Assembly (NCBI RefSeq): GCF_001704415.2
Contig: NC_030824.1
Coordinates: forward strand, 30,995,022 to 31,059,021
Source: Capra hircus
Taxonomy: Eukaryota; Chordata; Mammalia; Artiodactyla; Bovidae
DNA: 64,000 nt
Direction: 5' to 3'
Below are positions 11,255 through 21,663 of the stretch, in pieces. A program made the position numbers and the translations under genes. The number at the start of each line of letters is the position of its first letter. Position 1 is the first letter of the stretch. Under the pieces are notes generated by a model. That model was not told where the DNA came from. It searched no databases and was given only the letters and a program-made list of their open reading frames with translations.

Positions 11255-11440
11255 AGTTTTTTTGGGAGAGGGGAATCAAACCATTTTATTGGGGGCTTTG
11301 GGGGAAGGTGGAAAAGCTGGTAGAACAGTGAGATCTGATGTCCTTCTGTGAGCCATCTACCCAACTTCTCAGCTGCTAAAAGAGCATTGTGGTTTTGACC
11401 CCTGTGGGTTTCACTTGGATGCTGCTGGAAAAGATTCAAA
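11255..11440 (-). pseudogene. Possible truncated retrocopy with mRNA-like 3' end
   Basis: On the minus strand a segment with an open frame (starting near 11439, with HPSETHRGQNHNALLAAEKL) runs to ccaataaaatgg and, about 20 nt later, a 7-base A run. AATAAA followed by A residues is what a 5'-truncated processed copy would leave. The source gene is not recognised and the A run is short, so this could be coincidence. Confidence 0.3.
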
Positions 11441-11671
11441 ATGGTGACTGGCAGAAGCCCGGATAGGGAATTACAGGTGACACGAGTATAGGGGAAGAAA
11501 CCCCAGAAGACTAACCCATAATTACACGTTATTTATCTGAGATGGATCAATACATTTTTAAGATAGTTATACAGTTAACATCACCATGTGAAGTCATGAG
11601 GGTTTAAAATTGATCAAAGTTTCATTATACAACTTATATACGTGTATATATGGTGTTTCATTACACAACCA

Positions 11672-11862
11672 CCAGTAAGAAGTCATCTGCCAACACAGGA
11701 GACACAAGAGACACAGGTTCAATCCCTGGGTCAGGAAGATTCCCTGGAGGAGGAAATGGCAACCCACTGCAGTATTCTTGCCTGAAAAATCCCATGGACA
11801 GAGGAGCCTAGCGGTCTACAGTCCATGGGGTCGCAAAGAGTCGGACATGACTGTGCACACAC
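11672..11862 (+). mobile_element. Bov-tA SINE, 5'-truncated head
   Basis: Begins within the head at gtaagaagtcatctgcc, keeps aggttcaatccctgggtc and the BovA body, and ends at ggacatgactg. Confidence 0.9.
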
Positions 11863-12009
11863 CCATGGGCGTGACTGCTGTTATCCTTCATTTTGCTGAT
11901 AGGTCTTTGTTCCAGCATTGTGTATATTATAAATATAAAGTTTTTTTAAAAAATGCATGGTGAACTTTTGAGTGAATAATTTTTCAGCGAATTTTATGCA
12001 GGTACTTTC

Positions 12010-12287
12010 TCTGATTGAGCAACACAATGTTTCAGAAGTGATAGTTCTTCAGAATATAGTTCTGATTCATACGATGTGAATATTAGGCAAACAAAAAGAC
12101 AAAAGACTTTGGTGATTGACTCTGATACTGAAAGTGAACATTAAATACCCGGTGCTAGAGGATGCACCTTTGCTTCTACAGAGAGTGGGTTGAAGGCAAC
12201 ATTTCATGAAAATTAGAAGACTTCACAGGTGTGTCAGGTGTAACTATTGAATGTAATAACCCATAAAGTATTAGTGAAATAATTTTT
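12010..12287 (+). pseudogene. PiggyBac-type transposase remnant
   Basis: One frame from 12037 gives an acidic Ser/Asp/Glu segment (SDSSSEYSSDSYDVN) followed by a basic patch (RQTKRQKTLV). After a frame change from 12186 it reads KLEDFTGVSGVTIECNNP with a stop nearby. An acidic N-terminus followed by an FTG.GV segment is characteristic of piggyBac-family transposases just before their core domain. The reading is interrupted by at least one frameshift and stops, and the element is cut at the right by an LTR-like sequence. The assignment is by memory of the family. Confidence 0.45.
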
Positions 12288-12540
12288 GGCCAGCCAAAGG
12301 AAAAATCGCCAGCCACAGGCATTAGTTTCTGCGAAAATCCCCTGGTTAATAGCGAGTTAACAACCTAAGCTACCCCTATACAGTACACCTCACTCTGAGA
12401 ATTCATTCACCCCTGTGCTCTCCCACATATACTGTACTTCTAATAAATGCTGGACCTACTTTGCAGTCTTGGTCTCTTTGTCAAATTCTTTCTTCAGAGA
12501 TGACAAGGACTGAAGTTCCTTTCTCTCAATGAACACAGTA
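12288..12540 (+). mobile_element. Solo endogenous retrovirus LTR fragment
   Basis: Contains tctaataaatgctgg (AATAAA at 12442-12447) followed by ttggtctctttgtcaaattc and ttcttcagagatgac, the layout of an LTR polyadenylation region and U5. No internal viral sequence follows; an L1 tail begins at about 12565. Confidence 0.6.
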
Positions 12541-12564
12541 ATAACAGAATGTTTGAAATGACCA

Positions 12565-12850
12565 CAGTTGGGGGGTATTTGCCAGTGGGAGGGATGAGGG
12601 AAAGGATAGTCAGGGAGTTTGAGATGGACGTATACACTCTGCTATATTTCAAATGGATAACCAACAAGGACCTACTATATAGCATGTGGAATTCTGCTCA
12701 ATGTTATGTGGCAGCCATGATAGAGGAATTGGTGGGGAGGGGGGCAATGGATACATGTATATGTATGACTGAGTGCCTTTGTTGTTCACCTAAAACATCA
12801 CAACACTGTTAATTGGCTATATCCCCATATAGAATAAAAAGTTTAAAAAC
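12565..12850 (+). mobile_element. L1 LINE 3' end
   Basis: Ruminant L1 3' end: gggagtttgagatggacg, ggataaccaacaaggacc, tatgactgagtgcctttg and the terminal aataaaaagtttaaaa. It shares the ttatgtggcagcc variant with the copy at 63166-63708. Confidence 0.88.
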
Positions 12851-12894
12851 ATCTTGATCATAGCAAAATGAAACAATCAAAACTCTAACACACC

Positions 12895-13350
12895 TTACCC
12901 CCTTTTTTTCTGTATTCTTTTCAGCACATCAACTGTCTTTGTCTTTGCCTCACGTCTGTATTGGATTGCAGGCCATGCGTGTATTTCAGCACCGTAAGCT
13001 ATCACTTTAGGATCAGCAGCTGCTCTTTCAGTGACGCTGGTCTCCTGAAACAAGCCCAAGAGCCACTGCTCTGATGTATGTAATGCTGAGAAAGGGAAGA
13101 AAACAGGCCAGCAAGTCAGAAGCGCCTCTTTTGCACACACTTTGGACTTCAGTGTCTTTCAGAAGTTCCACAGAGAGTAATTTGCAGTGAAGGGTCTTCT
13201 TCTGACATGAACTGAATTTTCTCCACCTGGACATAGTGATTGCCCAGTGAGTTTTCTTCTTAAGAATAACAGCACTGTCTCTTCTTCCAACACAACTGTG
13301 TCATATTCTGCTCTAAGTGCTCCATCCCAGGATGAATAATAACCTCTCAT
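12895..13350 (-). pseudogene. Decayed reading frame of unknown origin
   Basis: One minus-strand frame is open for about 150 codons from 13350 to 12895 except for a single TGA near 13159. It includes RAEYDTVVLEEETVLL and, after the stop, DPKVIAYGAEIHAW and KRIQKKRG. Other frames of the same stretch also read protein-like over parts, so frameshifts are possible. No poly-A tract or splice sites are obvious. I do not recognise the protein. Confidence 0.3.
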
Positions 13351-13439
13351 TCAACAAGAAACATTTATATGCAGCCTGTGCTTCTCCCTTACAAGAGGTT
13401 CTTCAATGAAATGATTGGCCTTACATTAGGCTGTCTGTC

Positions 13440-13553
13440 TGTCTTTCCTGATAGAATATAAGGAGGGCAGGAACGATGTCTATCTTGTTCACTCCTGAAC
13501 CTCCAGTGCCTGGCATGAGGTCAGCTGCTGGATACTTACTGAATGAATAAATG
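13440..13553 (+). mobile_element. L2 LINE 3' end
   Basis: Contains ggagggcaggaacgatgtc, ctccagtgcctggcatgag and ends in actgaatgaataaatg, the L2 3' terminus order. Confidence 0.75.
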
Positions 13554-13754
13554 GGCCTCCACCAGCTGTGTGGCCCCACAGTGGTGACCAGCATGGGAGC
13601 TCTGAGCTGTTTCTATTGCACCAGAGCTTCCTGCGAGGCCTCCCCCTGCACCACCCTGCTGGAGAGAAATCTCAGGGGAGGAGGCTGGGGGTGGGTGGGT
13701 CCAGAGGAAGAAGTACAGAGGCAGTTTTTAGGTAACAAAAATAAGAATGAGTGT

Positions 13755-14449
13755 GGATAATCTCAAAAGAATACAGTGAAATATTACTTAGATATTAAAA
13801 AGAATGGAATAATGCCACCTGCGGCAACATGAATGGACCTAGAGATGATCATACTAAGTGACATAAGCCAGACAGAGAATGACAAATACCATATGATACC
13901 ATTTATATGTGGAACTGAACATATGATACAGATGAACTTACTTACAAACCAGAAGCAGACTCACAGACATAGAGAACAGGCTTGTGGGAAAACGGGTGGG
14001 GAAGGGTTATATTTGGATTAGCAGATACAAACTATTACATAAGGAATAGATAGGGGACTTCTCTGGTGGTCCAGGGGCTAAGACTCCAGCTTCCATTGCA
14101 GAGGGCCTGGGTTTGACCCCTGGTCAGGGTACTAGGTCCCCAAAAGCCACAACTCAGAGTTTGCATGCTGCAACTGAAGATCCCACATGCTGCAATCAAG
14201 ATCAAGGATCCTGGGTGCCGGAACTAAGAGCTGGTAGGGCCAAATAAATGTATTTTTTAAAAGGATGGATAAACAACAAGGCCTATTGTATAGCACAGGG
14301 AGCAATATTCAGTATTTTGTGATAAACTAGAATGGAAAAGAATATACAAATATTATATATACTTGTATATAACTGAGTCACTTTGCTGTACAGTAGAAAT
14401 TAACATGACATTGTAAGTTAATTATACTTCAATAAAACAAAAATTTTTT
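13755..14449 (+). mobile_element. L1 LINE 3' end interrupted by a SINE
   Basis: L1 3' sequence from gatattaaaaagaatggaat through gaatggacctagagatgatc, broken at 14053-14263 by an ART2A-type SINE and resuming at ggataaacaacaaggcc to the end at cttcaataaaac. Confidence 0.9.
14053..14263 (+). mobile_element. ART2A/CHR-2-type SINE in L1
   Basis: Head ggacttctctggtggtccag and gggtttgacccctggtcag, body with gcatgctgcaactgaag, tail caaataaatgtattttt. Confidence 0.9.
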
Positions 14450-15010
14450 GAATTGCAGCACTTTGCTCCTTAATGCTCGTGGAAATCCCTCCAAAGTGCC
14501 AGTCACCGACAGCCTTAAAAATAGAAAGTTGTCAAGATTTATGGATGTTTTGAGGAAAACAACTCCAAGAGAAAAGCAAGTATTTACGTACCAATATATT
14601 TTTAAATAGTGGCTGTCATTAAGTCTGTGCTAGTTTAACAACTGGCTTTGGCAGTATTTCATTATGAAAGAAAACAGGCAATTTTCTACACACCTCTTAA
14701 TTCATGCCAAATACAGGCACACCTTCTACCTTTCTGAATAAACAGAAAGCCCTGTTTATTCTGGTCAGTGCATATTTCTTTAGTACTGAACGTTGTAGTT
14801 TTAGAAATTTTTTTCAACTTAGAACCCTAGCTACTAAAACTCAACTGAGTTTCTATTTCTCTCACTTTATAATTCATTTTCATTTTTATCAAATAATATG
14901 CTTGTACTTTGCACATAATGTGATGCTAATTCTTTTTCTATTTGAATGCGATCATTTAGGTACATATGCATAATACAGATAAATAGTACTAAAGTGAATC
15001 ACAATATTGT
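14450..15010. other. Single-copy AT-rich intron sequence
   Basis: No repeat recognised. An 89-codon plus frame (14704-14973) is Phe/Leu-rich and reads as low-complexity AT-rich DNA. Confidence 0.45.
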
Positions 15011-15254
15011 GGGACTTCCCTGGTTGTCCAGTGGTTAAGAATCTACTTTTCAATTCAGCAGATGCAGGTTTGATCCCTGGTTGGGGAACTAAGATCCCAC
15101 ATGCTGCAGGGCAACTAAGACACCCTGTCACAACTACTGAACCTGCATGCCCTGGAGCCTGCAAGTTACAATTAGAAAAGTCTTTGAGCTGCAATGAAAG
15201 ACCCTGCATACTGCAACTAAGAATGAACACAGCCTAATTAATTATTTTTAAAAA
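15011..15254 (+). mobile_element. ART2A/CHR-2-type SINE
   Basis: Head gggacttccctggttgtcca, box B aggtttgatccctggttg, body repeats and A-rich end. Confidence 0.92.
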
Positions 15255-15332
15255 TCACTACATTGTACACCCACAACTTACATAATATTGTAAGTCAGCT
15301 ATACTTCAACAAAATGCATAAATAATAAGTAG
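15255..15332 (+). mobile_element. L1 LINE 3' tip
   Basis: Short L1 terminus: cattgtacacccacaac, ataatattgtaagtcagc, tacttcaacaaaatgc. Confidence 0.6.
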
Positions 15333-15349
15333 TACTAAAATGTTTATAA

Positions 15350-15965
15350 TTAACAATACTCTCATCTCTCTCTGCTCCTTGTCCCAGCATTGTCTTCTCC
15401 AAAATCACCCACTTTCAGCTCATTTGCTTCTTCAGGACTTCACTCAATATTTGTATAATGTAAGTGCCCCTTGAGGAGCCCCCACTTACCCTGCTCCTCC
15501 TCTGGGCTCCTGCATGTCCACTTTCCTGGTCTTCTCTTTTACCACCTTGAGAATCTTCTCTGCCTGTCACCTTTGTTGGGTTTCTTGTTTCTTTGATCAT
15601 ATTCCTTTCTTTTTCCTGGACTTTCCCTTATTATCTTGCTAGATAATATTCTCCAGTTGCTTCTTAGGAAACAATGCATTTTGGGAATACATACATGCGT
15701 AAAAATGTCTCTTTTCTACCTCCCCACTTGACAGTTGAGCAGAGTATAGAATTCCAGGTTGACAGTCACTTTCTAGCAGGCAGAGCAGTCATTGACCAGT
15801 GTCTTCCAGAGCCTAGGATCCCTGGCAAGAAGTGTGATGCCTCATTGATTCTGGACCCTTTGTACATGTCTTAGTCTCCATCTGGAAGGCTTGGCAATTG
15901 TCTTCATCTCAGAAGTGAAGTTTCACAGTGACATATCTTAATACAGTTGTTGTCATTTTTCTTTG
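15350..15965. mobile_element. Possible ancient repeat, left part
   Basis: Pyrimidine-rich text around 15560-15640, together with the segment right of the BovB (16620-16830, tcaatctgaaaattcatg, agaaattttcttacatt), resembles one old repeat split by the BovB insertion. I cannot name it. The left edge is approximate. Confidence 0.25.
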
Positions 15966-16619
15966 ATCAATTCAATTCAGTTCAGTTCAGTCACTCAGTT
16001 GTGTCCAACTCTTTGTGACCCCATGAATCGCAGCACGCCAGGCCTCCCTGTCCATCACTATCTCCCAGAGTTCACTCAGACTCACGTTCATCGAGTCTGT
16101 GATGCCATCCAGCCATCTCATCCTCGGTCGTCCCCTTCTCCTCCTGCCACCAATCCCTCCCAGCATCAGAGTCTTTTCCATTGAGTCAACTCTTCGCATG
16201 AGGTGGCCAAAGTACTGGAGTTTCAGCTTTAGCATCATTCCTTCCAAAGAAATCCCAGGGCTGATCTCCTTTAGAATGGACTGGTTGGATCTCCTTGCAG
16301 TCCAAGGGACTCTCAAGAGTCTTCTCCAACACCACAGTTCAAAAGCATCATTTCTTCGGTGCTCAGCCTTCTTCACAGTCCAACTCTCACATCCATACAT
16401 GACCACTGGAAAAATGATAGCCTTGACTAGACAGACCTTAGTTGGCATAGTAATATCTCTGCTTTTGAATATGCTATCTAGGTTGGTCATAACTTTTCTT
16501 CCAAGGAGTAAGTGTCTTTTAATTTCATGGCTGCAGTCACCATCTGCAGTGATTTTGGAGCCCCCCAAAATAGAGTCTGACACTGTTTCACTGTTTCCTC
16601 ATCTATTTCCCATGATGTG
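15966..16619 (-). mobile_element. BovB LINE 3' end with open RT C-terminal frame
   Basis: Reverse BovB, 5'-truncated to about 650 bp. Its left end is the gttcagttcag terminal repeat. A 198-codon frame (16583-15987) is uninterrupted and covers the C-terminal part after the reverse transcriptase, with PVVMYGCESW and ELWCWRRLLRVPW. It lacks the catalytic YADD region, so it is inactive. Confidence 0.93.
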
Positions 16620-17064
16620 ATAGAGCCTTTCAATCTGAAAATTCATGTTATTCCCTTCTGAGAAATTTTCTTACATTATTGATTTTCTTTCTTCTGTTTT
16701 CTCTGATCCCTTTTGAGGTCTATTAGACACTAGACTGATTTAATTTTAATGTCTTTTTTCTTTCTTATTTTTTCCTTTCTTCTTGGACTTCTGTTCCACT
16801 TTTGCCAGATTAACCCTATAGTGTGAAATTTCTCTCCCATACTGAATCTCGATACTGATTGTTTTTCCTAACAATGTAATAAGAATTTTAATGGATTTAT
16901 TTAAATTCATTTATTTCAATGCATTTCATTTGTTTAACTAATTGGGAATGTTTATTAACAGAGTGGCCTGATTTGCTCAGGATACCTACAGGTTAGTCTG
17001 TTGTCCAGGTGACCTAACTCCATTAGCTTCCCATTTTACTTTCAAAAGAGTCCTATTTCAGGTA

Positions 17065-17285
17065 ATAAAATATATGGTCACACTGTTTACTGAGCGTTTA
17101 CTATATGTACCAAGTGCTGTTCTAAGTGCTGTATGTGTAACAACACATCTGTATAAAACATCTACTCAAGAGGAGTACAGTCTGTTATAATCACTTTACA
17201 GATTGGAAATCTGAGGCATAAAGAGTTTAAATAACTTGTCACAGGTGTCACAGCTTCCAGGTATTACAATGGGGACTTGAATGTG
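17065..17285 (-). mobile_element. MIR SINE, reverse
   Basis: Clear reverse MIR: tactgagcgtttactatatg, aagtgctgttctaagtgc, ttacagattggaaatctgag, taacttgtcacaggtgtcac. Confidence 0.85.
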
Positions 17286-17337
17286 GCAAGTGTCTTCAGA
17301 ATCCCCCCTTTCCCCTCTATGAACTCTATTTATTTGT

Positions 17338-17852
17338 TTTCAAAAATATTTTATTTATTTATTTATTATGAGGTGTAGTTGATTTACAGTATCATGTTAG
17401 TTTCAGGAGTACAGCACAGTTTTATATATATATATATATATACAAATACATATATATATGAATATACATATTCTTCTTCATATTAATTTCCCTTATAAGT
17501 TGCTACAAAATATTCAGTAAAATTCCCTGTGCTATAGAGAAGGATCTTGTTGTTTATCCATTTTATATATAGTAGCATGTGTGCATTAATCCCAATCTCC
17601 TAATTTATTCCCCCTACCCCCTTTGGTAATCATGAGTTTATTTTCTATGTCTGTGAGTCTGTTTCTGCCTTGTATATGAGTTCATTTGTATCATTTTTCT
17701 AGATTCCACATATAAGTGGTGTCATATGTTATTTGTCTTTCCATGGCTTATTTCACTCAGTATGACACTCTCTAGGTCATCCATGTTGCTGCAAATGGGA
17801 TTGTTTCATTTTTTATGGCTGAGTAATATTCCATTGTGTATATGTACTACAT
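17338..17852 (-). mobile_element. L1 LINE 3' end, reverse, with (TA)n
   Basis: Reverse L1: gtgtagttgatttacagtat near the terminus, ttccctgtgctatagagaag, ggctgagtaatattccattg. A (TA)n run sits at about 17423-17441. Confidence 0.88.
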
Positions 17853-19271
17853 CTCTTAATCACTGTAGATTCTACGTCACCACTGCTTGCAATCCCGTAT
17901 TTGGGGGATATTAGGCTGTATCTCACTTTGGATCACTGTAAACACTTTTGGTCTCCTTCTAGCTAAACCTCCTTCATTTTTTTCCTGGAGGATAAATTCC
18001 TGGTGAGACCAGCTTTTCTTGATTTTCATTTCAGCACTCTTTTAACGATGCCAGGCTCTGCACCTCCTGAGAATGGAAGCTGACAAACAAATCCTTTGAT
18101 TATAGGAAGGCAGACACAGGAGAGCCAACACACTGAAACGAGCTGTGACTCTCAAATGAATGAAAAGTTAGGGGACGTTGTAGTTAATTTTGACTTTTTA
18201 AACGTCATGTTGCTCCTCTCTTCTTGACTGACAGTTTGGTCACCCTCACTTTAGAATCTGCGGCATCCTTGACACCCACACCTGCAACCCCACCATCTAC
18301 TGAGAGTGGCTGTCCACAGGACTGTGAACCAGCCCTTAAGACATTAGTCCTAAGACAAATGACACATTGGCAAATAAATGGCAAAGAGGCAACTTCATAG
18401 TGACATTAGGGCATAGTCGTGTTGGCAGTGCCTTTCTGGAAGGAAGTCTGCCTGTGAATGAGTCTGTTGATTTCATAATCTCAGCAAGCCTTTCATGTGC
18501 ATGGATAGCAAGTGTACCCACGGAGGCAACCAGAGATTTTCCTAATGTTCTCCTTCTAAACCAAGCTTAAACTTCATCTCACTCAGGAAGTCCTCATGAT
18601 CAAAAGTCCTCCAGTTTTTCCGGCTTGAGCTGTACCAATCTGTGCCATTCTGAGTACACTAAGAACAGGGATTTTGTCTTTTATATCTGATTCACTGAAT
18701 ATTGAGTACCCCTATACGTCAAACTCTATGTTAAAGGTAAGGGAAATAAAGCAGGATACTGCTATGCTCTATAATTTTCAGTAACATGTAACTTACAGAT
18801 TTCACTTCTCAAAACAAAAAGTCCCACTGATTCACTATTTGCAGTGCATTCTCTTGTAAACTGACTCTTAATTTGACTGCAAACTGTTCTCCCACTTCCT
18901 ATCTGTGCTTTTGATTCTTCTTATTGAAATTAGACATACTGTTTATATATATTGGAAAACACCCGGCTGCGAGAAGAGACCACATAAAAATGAATTAATC
19001 ATCAGGTCTCATGTCTAGAGAAACTTATGTATTTAAAACAAAAGAATGTTTCCTTTAATTCAGAAAGGAAAAGAATAAAGTCAACCCACACCCAGTTATT
19101 GTGGTCATTCCCCATCAGTGGATGTTGTATTGAAATCTTTTTACATCTATCTGTTCTGAAAGTCTGTGAGTGACTTGGGCACAAGGACCCTGCTTATTAC
19201 TTTATAAATTTTGAGAACTTGTCACATAGCAGACCTTCATCTCAAGTTTGCTGAAGTATGTTTTTACCAGT
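17853..19271. other. Single-copy intron C-D sequence
   Basis: No recognised element or exon. Frames at 18336-18570 are short and lack splice signals of the right phase. Confidence 0.45.
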
Positions 19272-19452
19272 CTTTAGTAGTAGTAGTGAAAGTCACTCAG
19301 TAGTGTCCGATTCCTTGTGACCCTATGGACTATGCAGTCCCTGGAATTCTCCAGGCCAGAATACTGGAGTAGGTAGTTTTCCCTTCTCCAGGGGATCTTC
19401 CCAACCGAGGGCTCGAACCCAGATCTCTTGCATTTACACTTGCAAATGAGGC
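19272..19452 (-). mobile_element. Bov-tA SINE, reverse
   Basis: Reverse BovA body (gaaagtcactcagtagtgtc, ctccaggccagaatactgg) and part of the head with ctcgaacccagatc; the extreme head end is degraded. Confidence 0.9.
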
Positions 19453-20565
19453 TCAAAATCTTGGATCTCCCCCACCTACCCTCAAGGTCAGGACTGCTAG
19501 GGGAGCTTTATTCAAATAACGACAACAATTTTAGATGCAATAAATTGGATAGCACACCATTGATTCAATACAGATTAACTTAGGGTCAGAAAGAGAGTCA
19601 TTACATCTGAAAACAACTACCATAAAACACATCCTGATTTCAAGAAAGTTAAATTTTCAAAGTATGCAAGGAAATCCTGTCATTGTCCTTGACTGGACTT
19701 TTGGTCTCAAAATCAGAGCAGTCTCTTGGCTCTATTACGTCAGCCGACAAAACTCTTCAATGCTGCTTATATGCCCTCAACTTATTCTTCTCTTCCTCCA
19801 ATGCTTTTTCTGAGACCATTGATAACTTGCAAATATTTGTCTGTTATTGTTTTCTTGAATTTCCATTTCCTTGTATAAACCCTCGTCTCTGAGTTCTTTC
19901 TTGCCTTATACAGCCTCCCATTGTCCTCAGGTCCCTGTCTCTGAGGCTCTTTCCTTCTTCCATGATGCTTACTCACCTTTTCCTAGGTGTGGGTGCCCCC
20001 AGGCTCATCCCTTTCATCTTTCAGTCCTCACAAGTCATTCTCAGCCCTGAATGATCATCAGAATCGCTTGAAGAGCCTTCTGAAAAGATTCAAGCCCAGA
20101 TCCCAACCCAGATCTGTGGAATCAGTCAACTTGGATCAAGATAGTAGCTCTGTAACCCGTGTTTGTGTACCTTACTTAGCATCTGAAGTTCAATTTCTTC
20201 TCCTGTAAAATTAAGATAATGCTAAAAGCTCTTTCATCTGATCTCTGAATACATTTTTACTCCCTGTTGTCACAGCAAACATCATCTCTTCTCCTCATTT
20301 ATTTAAAGCCTGCGTTCCTTCAAAAGCTGAGCTCAAATCCTTTCCTTCTCACAATGCTCATCATCACAACTGATTTTGGATTGTTTACAGAGCTCACTGA
20401 AAACTCAAGAGCGACTTGTTGAAATGAAATTGTTTCCTGGCTGAGCTTCCTACAACTATCTTGTCACTTTTCAATTTTTTTCTCCACACAGCACTTCAAT
20501 ATTCCAGAGTGATTTTTTTCACATTGTTCCCTATTTTAAATCTTTCAATGAATTCTCTTTTTCAA
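19453..20565. other. Single-copy intron with one weak MER5-like piece
   Basis: Apart from the fragment at 20040-20150 nothing is recognised. Pyrimidine-rich plus strand; no coding signal. Confidence 0.4.
20040..20150 (+). mobile_element. MER5-like hAT fragment
   Basis: The order atcatcagaatcgcttgaag, agattcaagcccagatccc, agatctgtggaatcag parallels the MER5/Charlie internal sequence (agaatcacctggg, cctgggccccacccc). Short and diverged. Confidence 0.4.
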
Positions 20566-20877
20566 AATGTATTTATTCATTTATTTTTATTTTTTTGGTT
20601 GAGCTAGGTCTATGTTGCTGCACACAGGCTTTCTCTAGTTGAGGTGAGCAGGGGCTGCTCTCTAGTTGCCAATGCATGGGCTTCTCATTGTGATGCCTTT
20701 GCTTATTCAGAGCACAGGCTTGAGGCACATGGGCTACAGTAATTGCTGCACAAGGCCTCAGTAGGTTTATGTGCTTAGTTGCTCACATCATGTGGAATCT
20801 TCCCAGACTGGGGATTGAACCTGTGTCCCCTGCATTGGCAGGTGGATTCCCATCCACTGTATCACCAGGGAAGTCCT
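20566..20877 (-). mobile_element. ART2A/CHR-2-type SINE, reverse, full length
   Basis: A-rich tail appears as atttattcatttatttttat at the left; head at right reads tatcaccagggaagtcc with ggggattgaacctgtgtc. Confidence 0.92.
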
Positions 20878-21663
20878 CACCGACTTCTCTTAGTTCTTAG
20901 GCTTGTTCAGCACCATGGCTGCAGAGTCTAGCAGTGCTTTGAATACAGGAGATGCAGGATTTATTGAGTGAATGCAGTTGACTGACAACATAACATGCAA
21001 ACAGCTGGGGAGGCTAAACACAAACCTTGCCCAGGAAAGAGATGGCTCTTGGCACAGCTGAGAGGATGCAATCAGGTGGGTACACCTGGATCTGGTAGAG
21101 TCATCCTCTTTCAGAGCCTCTGCCAAGCCTGAGAGTGAGGCCAGAAGGTTTTTAAGCAGCAATTGTGCTTAGTGTCCCAAAAGTGCAGAAACACTTACCT
21201 CCAAAAATCTAAGGAGAACAAAGACATTATTGAATCTGCACTCCTGTAAGAGCAATGCTGACTGATCTCTTTCCCCTTAGAAATCTGAATTATATGTTCC
21301 AATAGATGACAAGCATAGGTTTTGCTCTTTTCCTGTAACTGAACATACCTTGTGCTAGACATGTTTCATTTAGGTTACCAGCCGCCTTAAGAGAGTGTCA
21401 ATTCAAGCCATTGTGTGACTTTAATAGGATTACATTGATTAACTAACATGATGCATTATGATGGTTTCTAGGCCAACAGCATGAAATGAGGGGCTTTTAA
21501 CCAAAAAAGTTATATTTTTGTTCTTTCATTGAAAACAACCATTTATATAGTTAAAGGCCCCACCCTGCAACATCCAGCTGCAGTTCTTAACAGGCTGGTT
21601 CCCTTTTCCTGCTCTGTGCTCTCATCTCACTTGCCCTGCCCCATTCCTCCCTTTAATGAAATC
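20878..21663. other. Single-copy intron sequence
   Basis: A 90-codon minus frame (20890-21162) is open but has no flanking splice sites in a useful phase. No repeat recognised. Confidence 0.4.

Noticed and set aside
15476..15600. Minus-strand open segment ending at a gtaagt donor
   Set aside because: Upstream sequence is purine-rich with no acceptor tract, and the segment lies in what appears to be an old repeat.
16099..16620. 173-codon plus frame and similar plus frames at 25577 and 35145
   Set aside because: They are antisense shadows of reverse-oriented BovB coding sequence; the same peptide recurs at each BovB copy.
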